64,000 bases of DNA from a virus. The DNA lies in IMG/VR virus record IMGVR_UViG_3300032177_000010, positions 1 to 64,000 of that record. The stretch is one strand, 5' to 3'. Within the stretch, counting starts at the first letter, position 1; the number at the start of each line of letters is the position of its first letter. Below are positions 18,194 through 26,980 of this stretch, piece by piece. Both the position numbers and the translations under genes were made by a program. The notes under the pieces were generated by a model that was not told where the DNA came from, did not search any database, and saw nothing but the letters and a program-made list of their open reading frames with translations.

Positions 18194-18625
18194 TTAATCA
18201 CTTCCAACTCCTTCTCCCTGCATTAGTATGGGAGAAACTTCTGCTAATCTTTCTTCAATCATCTCTAAAACTTTAGCGGAACGCTTCTGTTCCTTAGCAG
18301 CCTGATATAACTTTAGTAGGGCAGCATCAGATGAAATTTCTGTTAACCTCTTCTTAAGAACAAATACATTCTTAACGATTACCGCTGCCTGAGCGTCGTC
18401 TATAATATTAGCATTTTCGATATTTAGTTCGGGTTCTTCAGATTTAACTATTAAACCTTTCTCAATCGAGTACCTATTTGCTAATACAAAGTCTCTCATC
18501 TTATCTGTTTCTACGGCTACGTATGGGTAGGCATTAGATAAAACCATGCCTACGTTATCCTGTATACTGAACCTTATGCCCACGTTAAATGGTACGTTCT
18601 TCTTGTAGTAATTTAATTCTACCAT
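18194..18625 (-). CDS. Hypothetical head-associated protein
   Basis: 143 residues from the ATG at 18625, preceded by AAGGAG with suitable spacing. Residues 1-50 are beta-rich (N-V-G-I-R-F-S-I-Q-D-N-V-G). Residues 70-130 are helical, with a Lys/Glu-rich segment. It is the first gene after the capsid terminator. Not recognised; possibly a connector accessory or head fibre base. Confidence 0.55.
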   Translation of the reverse strand: MVELNYYKKNVPFNVGIRFSIQDNVGMVLSNAYPYVAVETDKMRDFVLANRYSIEKGLIVKSEEPELNIENANIIDDAQAAVIVKNVFVLKKRLTEISSDAALLKLYQAAKEQKRSAKVLEMIEERLAEVSPILMQGEGVGSD

Positions 18626-18698
18626 GTCAAAAGCTCCTTCTAGCACCCTAAAGATGCCGATAAATTTAGACGCCTATAGCGCCGCAATATAAAATAGA

Positions 18699-18736
18699 TG
18701 GGGCCACCGGCCATTTGAAATGACCGAATGGCCCCA
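18699..18736 (-). terminator. Hairpin terminator after the major capsid gene
   Basis: Minus-strand inverted repeat TGGGGCCA...TGGCCCCA with a partly paired interior, followed by a T-rich stretch (TCTATTTTATATT). It sits 34 bases after the capsid stop codon and probably isolates the strongly expressed capsid message from the neck genes. Confidence 0.75.
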
Positions 18737-18769
18737 CTTTATTAATATTCAGTTACCCTATACTATGGG

Positions 18770-19768
18770 TCACGGAACGCTCGATGTGCATTTAATCTTA
18801 GTAATACCACGCGCATTCCAGATCATCATACCAAACTGAATCCATGTTTCATAGTTCCAGTATGGAGGAGTTGGTCGGTTGTCAATGTATTCCTTGAATT
18901 GAGGCCCACCGTATGTAATGAATTCTCCTACATTGTCTCCTACCACAAGAACAAAGTCTGATGGAAGTAGAGGCTTTGGAGGATATTCTGTATTGTCAAA
19001 TATCTGCTTTAGTCTAATTATATTGCTTACGCCTCGATAATTCTCTACCGGCTTCGGAGCGTTTCCGAATGGTGATCGGTTATCAAATGTTCCTTCTGGT
19101 GTGCCATCTGTCTTTAATAGCCACTCAGTAGGAGATGCTGTACCAGCAACAAGTTTATACTGACCAAAGGTTGAAAGTGGTGCTAGTGCTGCCTCGGTTC
19201 CGATTATAGCCTTAACTCCACCCGCCCAATAGTTTGTGTGATCGATAGCATTATCGAGTGCTGTAGATGTTATAGGTCCACTTGCATCGATAAAGTTAGA
19301 ATAGGCAGAACCCGGAATTGTTAGAGCCGATGCGTTTGCTACGGTCCAGATATTTCCTAGCGCATTCCATGTTCGTAGCACTAGCTTTTCATTTAGTGCC
19401 TTCCCAATATCGCTTCGTACTGCTTCTGGCGTAAACGCCGGTCCACCGTGTTCTAATTCTAGTGTGTTGTATTCAGCCTTTGCAGCAAGAATATCAAGGT
19501 TAATACTCATAGCCTTGTCTCTTACTGAAATCTGCTGACCTAGGGTGATCTGGCCGGGAACGATTTGCTGGACATTGTACTTGCCCTTAAATCGCTTTAC
19601 CAGTATTTCACCAAAATTCATCTGTCTTGTATTCATAAACTGACCTACAAGGTCAAATGAAAGATATACAGGATCAACATATTCTGTAATTACTTCTGCA
19701 AATGCGTTTCTATCCTTCTTTGCTAATTCAGCAAGCGCTGTTCGCAGTTCGGGTGTTAATTGCTTCAT
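18770..19768 (-). CDS. Major capsid protein
   Basis: 332 residues, placed after the protease/scaffold and decoration genes and ended by its own terminator, the classic position of the main coat protein. The sequence has the long N-terminal helix, a central E-Y-N-T-L-E-L-E-H-G-G segment and a compact C-terminal domain with N-Y-E-T-W-I-Q-F-G-M and R-G-I-T-K-I-K. That is compatible with an HK97-fold major capsid protein of the type with no cleaved delta domain. The fold class is inferred, not proven. Confidence 0.75.
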   Translation of the reverse strand: MKQLTPELRTALAELAKKDRNAFAEVITEYVDPVYLSFDLVGQFMNTRQMNFGEILVKRFKGKYNVQQIVPGQITLGQQISVRDKAMSINLDILAAKAEYNTLELEHGGPAFTPEAVRSDIGKALNEKLVLRTWNALGNIWTVANASALTIPGSAYSNFIDASGPITSTALDNAIDHTNYWAGGVKAIIGTEAALAPLSTFGQYKLVAGTASPTEWLLKTDGTPEGTFDNRSPFGNAPKPVENYRGVSNIIRLKQIFDNTEYPPKPLLPSDFVLVVGDNVGEFITYGGPQFKEYIDNRPTPPYWNYETWIQFGMMIWNARGITKIKCTSSVP

Positions 19769-19804
19769 CTCTAGTCGTCGCCTCCTTTATTTAGACTTAT
19801 ATCT

Positions 19805-20437
19805 TTATAGTAGTCCATCTACGCCTTTTAGCTTAACAGTTACAGTTAGGTCTCCAAAGACTTCCTTATCGTAAACTGTTCCGACAGAGCGAGTGCTACC
19901 CGGTTGATAGGATAGAACGCCTTCTGTTCCGGTACCGAAATCTACATATACTGGTGATCCGATAACATAGTCTGAGAGAACTCCCATATATGCGCCGGAA
20001 CCATATGTAAATACTCCACCGTCATATACCAAGCACTTGTTACCAGATGTTACTGGAAGTCCATAGAGTGCTGGGGGAAGGTCATACTGCTTAATCGCTG
20101 CTGGCCAAGGTGTTGAATATGCTAGATCGGGGTCCATAGTGAATACAGACTCACCCTGATTCTTTGATCCATCACTAAATGGATAAAGTGTTTCTCCGTT
20201 TAGTCCCGGCCCATCAAAGTATGGAGCGGGGTTTAGTGGCTTAGGCCAATCTACCGGGAATACTGCCTTCTCTGATTCTGCCTGTGATCTAGGGAGAGTC
20301 ATTCGGCCAGTAGTATCTCGGAATGCAAATCGACCTCTTGGTGTTTCCTGACTAACTCGGCTACCATCAATATCATTATACTTATTAACTATGAATAATG
20401 TCTTAACGGGATTGCCTGTGTTGATTGCGTCTGCCAT
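19805..20437 (-). CDS. Capsid decoration-type protein candidate
   Basis: 210 residues between the scaffold/protease gene and the major capsid gene, where head decoration or cement proteins are normally encoded. The N-terminal ~110 residues are Pro/Asp/Gly-rich and irregular. The C-terminal half is a beta barrel-like stretch (V-T-S-G-N-K-C-L-V-Y-D-G-G-V-F, then D-F-G-T-G-T-E-G-V-L) reminiscent of phage lambda gpD-like barrels. Strong GGAGGTAGAAG upstream of the ATG suggests high expression. Confidence 0.5.
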   Translation of the reverse strand: MADAINTGNPVKTLFIVNKYNDIDGSRVSQETPRGRFAFRDTTGRMTLPRSQAESEKAVFPVDWPKPLNPAPYFDGPGLNGETLYPFSDGSKNQGESVFTMDPDLAYSTPWPAAIKQYDLPPALYGLPVTSGNKCLVYDGGVFTYGSGAYMGVLSDYVIGSPVYVDFGTGTEGVLSYQPGSTRSVGTVYDKEVFGDLTVTVKLKGVDGLL

Positions 20438-20465
20438 TTTATACTTCTACCTCCTTTATATAGAC

Positions 20466-21497
20466 TTATGATCGCGCTGCTTCTCTTAGCGCTACACGTA
20501 AATCATCCAATGTAATTTCCTTATCCTGATCCGTTAGATTCGGCTTTGGAATGTCTGTACCTTTACTTGAGGCAGACGCTTCGGCAGCGGGCTTAACAGC
20601 CTTTGCTGCAATAAGATCAGATAGATAAGATTCAAATGTGCTGTCTTCTAGGCTTGCTAAAAATTCTCGCTTCTCTGCGGCCTTTTCAGTATCCTCACTG
20701 AATGCAAATCCAGCCTCTACCCACTTTCTTGCTCTTTCTTCTACTCTCGCGTTCTTTTGAATGGATGTTAATTGTTCTTTAAGTGATCCATTTTCCTCAA
20801 CGACCGAACTATTTTCTGTCTTTAATACTTCTAGTGCAGCTTTAGCATCGGCTAATTCTACTCTAACAGAATCTAATATTCTTTGAAGTTCTTCTAGTTC
20901 CACTTTATTACCTCCCGTATCTATAGAAGACGCCTTGGTAAGTTTTAGTAACTCCTCGTCTAATTCCTCGTCAGTTAATCTTTGGTCAGAAGCCAATGCA
21001 AGTAATGCTGTTCGCTTACCATACGCGGGATTTCTAACGAAGGTGGCTGCCTTTGTTATAATTCCTTTAAGCCACTCTATCCCATTCTTTACTATACTAT
21101 CCGAATACGCTAATTCCCAAGATATACCGGGAGCGTTACCAGCCTGAAATGCATCTACCAAGTAACTAATTTCATCTGGATATTCGTCTGCATAAAGTGC
21201 CGCTGTACCTACTAATCTTTTAGCATCTATATTATCTTCAATTTCCATTCCGACTATGTGCCCTATAGGAACAGACCCGGCGTGATTCCCAATCCCTTCC
21301 CCAAGATATTTCATCTTTACAGGCATATTAATCGCAGTAGCAGCAATAGCGGGAAAGTCTTCGAACTCTATTCCCATACCATTTTCGTTGCCTTTATCAT
21401 CTGCGAAGATGAATTTAGCAATTGTGAGAAATGGATTATCCTTCTGCGGCTGAACTTCAATTGAAGATAACACAATTTTTAATGCGGAATTTTTCAT
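20466..21497 (-). CDS. Prohead protease / scaffold fusion candidate
   Basis: 343 residues. The N-terminal ~180 residues are a compact alpha/beta domain with H-A-G-S-V-P-I-G-H-I-V-G, a G-I-S-W-E-L strand and K-A-A-T-F-V-R-N-P-A-Y-G. This resembles capsid maturation proteases (a His and a Ser are available, but the catalytic set is not certain). Residues ~200-265 form an uninterrupted coiled coil, typical of scaffolding domains, followed by an acidic, Ala/Ser-rich tail. Protease-scaffold fusions directly before the coat gene are common. Confidence 0.6.
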   Translation of the reverse strand: MKNSALKIVLSSIEVQPQKDNPFLTIAKFIFADDKGNENGMGIEFEDFPAIAATAINMPVKMKYLGEGIGNHAGSVPIGHIVGMEIEDNIDAKRLVGTAALYADEYPDEISYLVDAFQAGNAPGISWELAYSDSIVKNGIEWLKGIITKAATFVRNPAYGKRTALLALASDQRLTDEELDEELLKLTKASSIDTGGNKVELEELQRILDSVRVELADAKAALEVLKTENSSVVEENGSLKEQLTSIQKNARVEERARKWVEAGFAFSEDTEKAAEKREFLASLEDSTFESYLSDLIAAKAVKPAAEASASSKGTDIPKPNLTDQDKEITLDDLRVALREAARS

Positions 21498-21507
21498 ATT
21501 GTCACCC

Positions 21508-21789
21508 CTAAGACAAATTACCTAGCTCTTTAAGTTTATGGGATTGCGCTACAGTTAGTGTCTCTAGCTCGTCAACCCTAACTCTTAGAGCGTCGATTAT
21601 CTTGTCCCGTTCTTTAATATACTCTTCCAACTGAGCCATTTTCTTTTCTTGTGCATCTACAATCTCGGTAAGAGTTTGGACAAGTTTTTCTTGATTAGCG
21701 CCTATGCCTAATCTTGATGAACCATATAATCCTATTGTGGCGATTAAGAGTGCCCCTAGGGTTCCTATTAATGCAACAACTATTTCCAT
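21508..21789 (-). CDS. Small membrane-anchored coiled-coil protein
   Basis: 93 residues: one N-terminal membrane helix (about 4-22, I-V-V-A-L-I-G-T-L-G) followed by a coiled coil (about 33-85, E-K-L-V-Q-T-L through E-L-E-T-L-T). The layout matches inner-membrane spanins and also small virion or scaffold-associated proteins. Its location between portal and scaffold genes, far from any lysis gene in the window, leaves the role open. Confidence 0.5.
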   Translation of the reverse strand: MEIVVALIGTLGALLIATIGLYGSSRLGIGANQEKLVQTLTEIVDAQEKKMAQLEEYIKERDKIIDALRVRVDELETLTVAQSHKLKELGNLS

Positions 21790-21863
21790 TGCGGCATCCC
21801 CTCCTAGGGCCGTATATAAATCCTATATTAATATTTCTTATTATTTAGTAAATGTGGGCGCAC

Positions 21864-22130
21864 TTAGCGTAAAGACTTAAGTTTTAAACTACCAAATATC
21901 TTTCTATTAATAATAGTGCTCTTTAATATTACTGTATAACTAGCCTCATCCCTATCCTCGTATCGTTCAATATCGGACATAAGGATAAGCGCTTTATCGT
22001 CCTCCTTATATAAAATGCCCACCGATAAGGTAGGCATTACGAACGCATCGCTAGGTTTATGTATCATTTGGGAACGTTCAATGTGAATATGATCTTCCCA
22101 AAATACTGCTACTATTTTATAACTTTTCAT
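21864..22130 (-). CDS. Hypothetical protein between portal and scaffold
   Basis: 88 residues, beta-rich, with a basic C-terminus (K-L-K-S-L-R). Its start overlaps the portal stop codon by one base, indicating translational coupling in the head operon. No motif recognised. Confidence 0.55.
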   Translation of the reverse strand: MKSYKIVAVFWEDHIHIERSQMIHKPSDAFVMPTLSVGILYKEDDKALILMSDIERYEDRDEASYTVILKSTIINRKIFGSLKLKSLR

Positions 22131-23803
22131 TAATACTCTAATATTCCGCCAATTTGTTCTAATTTCTCTTCCGTAATCTCGATCCCTGTAGACTCGGCTA
22201 TCCTATTTATTAGGTTTAGTACTTCCTCATCTTCCATTAGTTCAGCCTTCACTCTAGATAAAGGCTGCTGTCCCGTTGGCTTAACCCCCGTATTACGGTT
22301 GTTAACAGGAACATTCTGAGAACCTTGCGGCCTACCGTTGTCACCCATGCCCGGTGGTAACGGGCTGTACGGCATTGGTGGGAAGGCGGGCATACCTTTC
22401 ATGACTACTAGTTCGTCTTTCATTAACTCTACTTCAGCATTAAAGTCCAGACCCAGCATATCATTTCTGGTAGTTCTACTTAAGTTTCCTTCCTTGAATG
22501 CTTGTGCAAATACTGCCGCAGTCTTTACAGCATCCTGTAATTTTAGGGGCTTAAAGTTAGGAACAGGGATATTTCTAAATCCATTCATTTCTCCCAGCTT
22601 TTCATATTGTACAGATACCCAGTCAATTAATTCCGTCCTTACTTGCTCCATCATCGGTTGGATAGCCCAAGTAGAGACTTCCGCGCTACCCCCGGAACCA
22701 GCCTTTGCGGAGCCTGTGATCAATACCTGAGAGAATCCTAATCCTTCTCCTAGTTCCTCGTTCACCTGTCGATACTTATCTTGGTCCAACATCGCTGCTA
22801 CATCAGGAGTTATCCATTGTAACTGTGTAGTATGGTTAGAGAATAGTATGAACAGCCTTTCCATTAGTCTAGGATTATTAGCCCGCGCCAAAATCTGCGC
22901 CTTTAACTCATCAAGATTTTCTCTTGTCTCTTCTGTAAGGGGAAAATTATCCGATCCTTCCTGAACAAGAAGAATGGCATTGATTACTCTGGATGCAACA
23001 GCAAAGTCCATCCGTCGTAACTGCTGCTTGAATGTTAGCGGCTCTAGTACGTTATAAAGATAGGGGGTTGGATAGGGACTATATGAAGTTTCTTTTCTCA
23101 TAATATAATCGGGATCAGGAATGACAATCTTATCAGCGCCATTTCTAATGTCCTCTACATATTGGGGGAAGTTCGTCTCATAAAGTTTAAGTTTTAATTG
23201 CTGCTCTTTTATGGTCTTACCTGATTTATTTCTAATTAATCTGATATCTGAAGAGGGTACCTTTAAGTAAAATCTTCTCTTACCCCAACCTACCCACTCT
23301 ATATGAGTAAGTAGAGGAGGATACCAATCAAATACTGGCCACTTATATACTTTATTGGGCCGTAAATCGCTAGAAATATCTCTTCCACGTACTTCTATAA
23401 ATTCTACCCTAGGTATTAATAATCCAGATAGGTAGTATTCTAATACTCCATTACCTAGGAATCTCATTAGTTTGGAGGGATTCCTATGTAATATCATACT
23501 AAAGAAAGTATTAGCCTCGTCCGTAGTTTTCTTCTGGCCGTTTCTAATATCAGTAATTGTAAACTCTTGTAATCGATTGATTACTGTTCCAACTACCCCG
23601 CCTCTTTGGTAGAAGTCATAACACATCTTTACAACTTGGTGATAGTTTCTAGGTATGATTAGCTTTTCTGGTGACAGTCCCATTATCTGGTACTGCTCAT
23701 CTAGTCCCCCTCCCCCTTGCGGGAAATAGAAAGACCCCGCTCCATCGAACGGGGAAGTCGCTCCATCATATACTGATGCTTTAGCTAATTTAATTTCATT
23801 CAC
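22130..23803 (-). CDS. Portal protein
   Basis: 557 residues, directly after the large terminase gene with a one-base overlap. It has the layout expected of a portal: N-terminal Gly-rich wing region, a basic strand-rich centre (P-V-F-D-W-Y-P-P-L-L-T-H-I-E-W), a long helix-rich crown/stem (residues ~270-420, L-L-V-Q-E-G-S-D-N-F then G-L-G-F-S-Q-V-L-I-T-G) and a Pro/Gln-rich C-terminal tail. It forms the dodecameric DNA entry channel at one capsid vertex. Identification is by position, size and overall pattern. Confidence 0.85.
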   Translation of the reverse strand: MNEIKLAKASVYDGATSPFDGAGSFYFPQGGGGLDEQYQIMGLSPEKLIIPRNYHQVVKMCYDFYQRGGVVGTVINRLQEFTITDIRNGQKKTTDEANTFFSMILHRNPSKLMRFLGNGVLEYYLSGLLIPRVEFIEVRGRDISSDLRPNKVYKWPVFDWYPPLLTHIEWVGWGKRRFYLKVPSSDIRLIRNKSGKTIKEQQLKLKLYETNFPQYVEDIRNGADKIVIPDPDYIMRKETSYSPYPTPYLYNVLEPLTFKQQLRRMDFAVASRVINAILLVQEGSDNFPLTEETRENLDELKAQILARANNPRLMERLFILFSNHTTQLQWITPDVAAMLDQDKYRQVNEELGEGLGFSQVLITGSAKAGSGGSAEVSTWAIQPMMEQVRTELIDWVSVQYEKLGEMNGFRNIPVPNFKPLKLQDAVKTAAVFAQAFKEGNLSRTTRNDMLGLDFNAEVELMKDELVVMKGMPAFPPMPYSPLPPGMGDNGRPQGSQNVPVNNRNTGVKPTGQQPLSRVKAELMEDEEVLNLINRIAESTGIEITEEKLEQIGGILEY

Positions 23804-25398
23804 TAGTTATACACTCCTACACCTTTAGGCGTCAACCATTTTGCTGATACCAACTTAATTTGAATCTCTTCCTTTAGTTTAACTACAGGAACTCCATAGG
23901 TGTTTTCATATGCCATAATGGCGCACATCATTGCCGCCATCTGGTGATCGTCATCTGTAAAGTAAACCGGCTCTCCGGTAATAGTCCGACGAAATTTAGT
24001 TCTTTCTAATTCAGACATTAAATTATCGTCATCTTTGGAGAAGATAAAACTTCTATCTTGTTGCGCCCATCGAGATAGTGTCTCTACTGAGTGCTTCTTC
24101 ATTTGTTCTTTCTTCTCATTACCCTCTTCGTCTACTGCAACTGTAATAAACGAACCGAACTCTACAGGATAAAGTCTTTGTATGTAGTTATATTTCTCAT
24201 ATTGCGTTAGATCGCCAGCAAGGTCTTGATACTGAACCTTTCCCGGTCCTCCCATATCAATACCAATAAAATCAAATTTATATATTCTATCAAGCCACGT
24301 TAGAACTTCCCTCTGTAATGCATACTCTACACGCTGCATTACTATCCGGGTAAGGCATCTCCATTTACCCGTCTGTAAATCTTCATACATGATAAAGAAT
24401 ACACCGGGATCAGGTGAGTAGCCTACGTCATATCCGCATCCTAGCCTTGGCGCAACGCCCTTGTACGTCTCTACGGGAGGCGGTGCAAGGATTTCCTCTA
24501 GATGATAACGGGAGACTCCATCAGAGTCCCTTCGTTTGCACCCATCAAACATGTGTTGCGTTAAGACAATTAACTGTACTTCGTACTCCTCTGTTAAGAA
24601 TCTTGTTCTATCAAATACAGAGAAGGTAGGTACTCCATGCTGACCTAGTACGTAATGCTTATAATCTTCGGAGTCCTCTTGAACTGCGAAGTATTCCCTT
24701 CTTCTAGTATATTCTAATTCAGGTGTCCACCAACTCATAATAGTTTGAGGGGTACTAAATTTTATATACTTCTCATCTAACTGGTCTGTTATATATAGAA
24801 CATTCTCTCGGCGCTCCCCATTAGGAACCCCGGAAGTAAACATCTGGTAGTTCTCAATCTCTACCTTTAAGCAGTTCTGTAAGGATAGCCACGTTCTCCA
24901 AGGCAAGTCCTGAGCCTCGTCTACCCATATCCTATAGGTATGGAGTCCGATAACGTTTGATTCCGATCCTGCCGCACCAGCAATTCTCATTAATAATTGG
25001 AAACCATTACTAAAGTCTACCTTTCCCTCGGTAACATTCATCGAAGGATTATACTGTTTAATTAACCAATGGGTTAAACATGCTGACCTGATCCTAAAGA
25101 ATGCTAAATCTTTCTGCGCTTTATTAGGAACAAGAACAAACAAGCCCGGATCACCGGGAATAAATAACCTATTAATCATCCAGTAATATAGCATTTCAAT
25201 CATTGTTGTAGTCTTGTGTACTGAACGTCCACAACACATTGATATATAACTTCCCGTACAGGTAGACCACGCTCTCTCATGTATCTCTAATCCGTTCCAG
25301 TTAGGATCGCCTTGATTTATGAACTCTCTAAATAGAACTGGATGCTGTAGAATTTGGCTCAATGCCCACTCTTGTTCAAATACTTTCTCTTCTATCAT
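23803..25398 (-). CDS. terL: Terminase large subunit
   Basis: 531 residues with both catalytic domains of the DNA-packaging motor. Walker A-like C-G-R-S-V-H-K-T-T is at ~56-64 and Walker B W-V-D-E-A-Q-D at ~158-164, with the catalytic Glu directly after the Asp. The RNase H-like nuclease domain shows G-Y-D-V-G-Y-S-P-D (~322-330) and G-I-D-M-G-G near 398. The Walker A has Arg-Ser-Val-His before the Lys, a permitted deviant form. Its start overlaps the preceding gene by four bases, and the portal follows with a one-base overlap. Confidence 0.92.
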   Translation of the reverse strand: MIEEKVFEQEWALSQILQHPVLFREFINQGDPNWNGLEIHERAWSTCTGSYISMCCGRSVHKTTTMIEMLYYWMINRLFIPGDPGLFVLVPNKAQKDLAFFRIRSACLTHWLIKQYNPSMNVTEGKVDFSNGFQLLMRIAGAAGSESNVIGLHTYRIWVDEAQDLPWRTWLSLQNCLKVEIENYQMFTSGVPNGERRENVLYITDQLDEKYIKFSTPQTIMSWWTPELEYTRRREYFAVQEDSEDYKHYVLGQHGVPTFSVFDRTRFLTEEYEVQLIVLTQHMFDGCKRRDSDGVSRYHLEEILAPPPVETYKGVAPRLGCGYDVGYSPDPGVFFIMYEDLQTGKWRCLTRIVMQRVEYALQREVLTWLDRIYKFDFIGIDMGGPGKVQYQDLAGDLTQYEKYNYIQRLYPVEFGSFITVAVDEEGNEKKEQMKKHSVETLSRWAQQDRSFIFSKDDDNLMSELERTKFRRTITGEPVYFTDDDHQMAAMMCAIMAYENTYGVPVVKLKEEIQIKLVSAKWLTPKGVGVYN

Positions 25399-26054
25399 TC
25401 GACGTATAGCACCTGTTCTCTACATTTCCAACAAACAAATTTAGCTTCTATGCTATGCTCCATATCTGGAAAGTTATTCCAAAATCTTGCTAGCTCTATT
25501 AAGCAACCGGGACATGTTATTGGTGTAGTTGACCTATTCCAGAATTCTTGCGCCCTACTTCTTATGGAGTCAATATACTGGGGAATATCATCTACTTGCT
25601 TTTCCTTTCTAGCCTTTCTAGTAATACCCAACCTATCCTGTAATTCATTAATAGACATTGTAAGGCTTCTTTGGATATCCCCATAAGCCTTTACTGTTCT
25701 CGACAGAGAGAGTGGATCGGCCTTCAAGGTTTCCTTAACAGCCCTGATTTCTAAATCCGTATCCTCTTGTTGAATTAGATAACGTACTAATTGCTTAAGC
25801 GCTTCTGCATCATTGGAGTCATTCATATCAACTCCATACTCTTTCTGTAGACCGGATAATTTCTGCTCAAATCTTTTATCAGGTTTAACAACACCATCAG
25901 CCATAGCGATTAGTTGTTGCTCTTCTCTAACTTTTTCTTTACGCAAAACTATCTGTAATAATTCGTAATCTGAAAAGTCTTTAAATCTAGGGATATTTCT
26001 AAGCCGCTTAATTTTTCCCTTATATTCTTCAGGAATCTCTTTCTCGTCTTCCAT
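25395..26054 (-). CDS. Terminase small subunit candidate with C-terminal zinc ribbon
   Basis: 219 residues from the ATG at 26054, preceded by GGAGTTAAAG; an ATG 12 bases upstream has poorer spacing. Mostly helical and charged, with a C-terminal zinc ribbon: C-P-G-C (~181-184) and C-W-K-C (~209-212). Its place immediately before terL with a four-base overlap suggests the DNA-recognition subunit. The zinc ribbon is not a usual TerS feature, so a packaging accessory remains possible. Confidence 0.5.
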   Translation of the reverse strand: MEDEKEIPEEYKGKIKRLRNIPRFKDFSDYELLQIVLRKEKVREEQQLIAMADGVVKPDKRFEQKLSGLQKEYGVDMNDSNDAEALKQLVRYLIQQEDTDLEIRAVKETLKADPLSLSRTVKAYGDIQRSLTMSINELQDRLGITRKARKEKQVDDIPQYIDSIRSRAQEFWNRSTTPITCPGCLIELARFWNNFPDMEHSIEAKFVCWKCREQVLYVE

Positions 26055-26072
26055 CTTTAACTCCAAATAGTA

Positions 26073-26094
26073 AAGCCCCGATTTCTCGGGGCTT
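26073..26094. terminator. GC-rich inverted repeat, possible terminator
   Basis: Perfect 9-bp stem AAGCCCCGA/TCGGGGCTT with a four-base loop. On the minus strand only TACTATTTGG follows, without a T-run. On the plus strand GTTTTA follows. It lies in the 43-base gap between two minus-strand genes and may act as an attenuator or mRNA-end stabiliser. Confidence 0.5.
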
Positions 26095-26097
26095 GTT

Positions 26098-26334
26098 TTA
26101 CCAGCCGTTTTGTATTACCCTTCTCTCTAGATAAGCATAGTCTTGATCATCTAAGGCTCGTCGCCAATCAAATCTTGGTCTAATATAACTAGGTCCGCTA
26201 CACCCCATGCAGCTACAATCAGTAAAGTGATGCTTGACATACCAATTATCGGGAACATCTGGTCCGCAGTACCAACTTGCTATCCAGCTATTCTTCCTCT
26301 TCTTTATTATGCGACTTCTTTGAAATCTTGTCAT
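26098..26334 (-). CDS. Small basic Cys-containing protein
   Basis: 78 residues starting M-T-R-F-Q-R-S-R-I-I-K-K-R-K at 26334. Strongly basic N-terminus, a D-C-S-C-M-G-C cluster (about 43-48) and an aromatic-rich C-terminus. Starts inside the 3' end of the upstream membrane-protein gene. An ATG seven codons upstream is possible but has a worse ribosome site. Not recognised; nucleic acid binding is only suggested by charge and Cys cluster. Confidence 0.5.
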   Translation of the reverse strand: MTRFQRSRIIKKRKNSWIASWYCGPDVPDNWYVKHHFTDCSCMGCSGPSYIRPRFDWRRALDDQDYAYLERRVIQNGW

Positions 26335-26635
26335 CTCTCTGCTGTGCCTTAGCATTTTTATCTACCCTCTTAATTATATAAGAACCAAAGTTAGCAAATA
26401 GTAGCCAGATTAACGTTAGAGCGAGAAATCCTAGCCACAGTTGGGGATATAATAGTTCGTGTATAACTTCTAATGTGTATAAAATTAATGTGCCTATAAG
26501 AGATATTATAAATACTATCCAAAGAGAAAATGCTAAAGGAAAGTATTTAGTATGTGATATTAATCCATATCCGAATCCAAAGATCATAATGGCTACTACA
26601 GCACCAATACCTAATACTAACTCCAAATAAATCAC
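26288..26635 (-). CDS. Small membrane protein with about three transmembrane segments
   Basis: Up to 115 residues. Hydrophobic helices at about 5-26, 35-55 and 65-88 are followed by a strongly charged tail ending in four Glu. The GTG at 26635 lies directly on the AGGAA ribosome site, so the TTG at 26626 (nine bases downstream) may be the real start. Topology and size fit a holin, but no endolysin is visible nearby. Follows the tRNA-Met gene. Confidence 0.5.
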   Translation of the reverse strand: MIYLELVLGIGAVVAIMIFGFGYGLISHTKYFPLAFSLWIVFIISLIGTLILYTLEVIHELLYPQLWLGFLALTLIWLLFANFGSYIIKRVDKNAKAQQRDDKISKKSHNKEEEE

Positions 26636-26649
26636 TTCCTAAAAAGATT

Positions 26650-26724
26650 TGGTTGCGGGCCTGAGAATCGAACTCAGTTATCCTGCTTATGAGACAGATA
26701 GAATAACCATACCCACCGCCCGCA
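26650..26724 (-). tRNA. tRNA-Met(CAT)
   Basis: 7-bp acceptor TGCGGGC/GCCCGCA, anticodon loop CTCATAA closed by TCTGT/GCAGG, T arm CTGAG-TTCGATT-CTCAG, encoded CCA. Whether it is an elongator Met or a lysidine-modified Ile2 tRNA cannot be told from the sequence. Confidence 0.92.
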
Positions 26725-26725
26725 A

Positions 26726-26814
26726 TGGTGGAGATGATGGGGAGTCGAACCCCATGTTTATATTCTGTAAGCATCAACCTAATGAGTGCCGCAAATACTC
26801 GTCCACGCATCCCC
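26726..26814 (-). tRNA. Type II tRNA, possibly Leu(TAG), with irregular anticodon arm
   Basis: 89 nt with acceptor GGGGATG/CATCTCC, T arm TGGGG-TTCGACT-CCCCA, encoded CCA and a ~20-nt variable region forming its own hairpin (TGCTTA...TAAACA). The anticodon arm pairs well only if a C is bulged (GCA-C-TCA, loop TTAGGT, TGA-TGC), and one extra base precedes the acceptor 3' strand. TAG is the best anticodon, CAT an alternative. It may be degenerating. Confidence 0.5.
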
Positions 26815-26816
26815 AA

Positions 26817-26902
26817 TGGTGGACCGGATAGGATTCGAACCTACATGCCTTTCAGACCTGATCTACAGTCAGGCGGGCCAGCCAATTTGCCCAACCGATC
26901 CA
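26817..26902 (-). tRNA. tRNA-Tyr(GTA)
   Basis: Type II tRNA of 86 nt. Acceptor TGGATCG/CGGTCCA, anticodon stem CCTGA/TCAGG with loop CTGTAGA, variable arm GTCTGAAAGGCA, T arm GTAGG-TTCGAAT-CCTAT, encoded CCA. Confidence 0.93.
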
Positions 26903-26903
26903 T

Positions 26904-26980
26904 TGGCGCCTCTGGCAAGGGTCGAACTCGCAAGCCTTTTGGTTCGAAGCCAAATGTGCTATCCATTACACCACAGAGGC
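26904..26980 (-). tRNA. tRNA-Arg(TCG)
   Basis: Acceptor GCCTCTG/CAGAGGC, anticodon stem TTTGG/CCAAA with loop CTTCGAA, T-loop TTCGACC, discriminator G and encoded CCA. Its first 15 bases also encode the last four residues and the stop codon of the upstream HNH gene. Confidence 0.94.

Noticed and set aside
26225-26355. Long overlap of the 26098 and 26288 genes as evidence of a frameshift fusion
   Set aside because: No slippery sequence was found in phase near the stop, and each frame has its own plausible start; treated as two overlapping genes.
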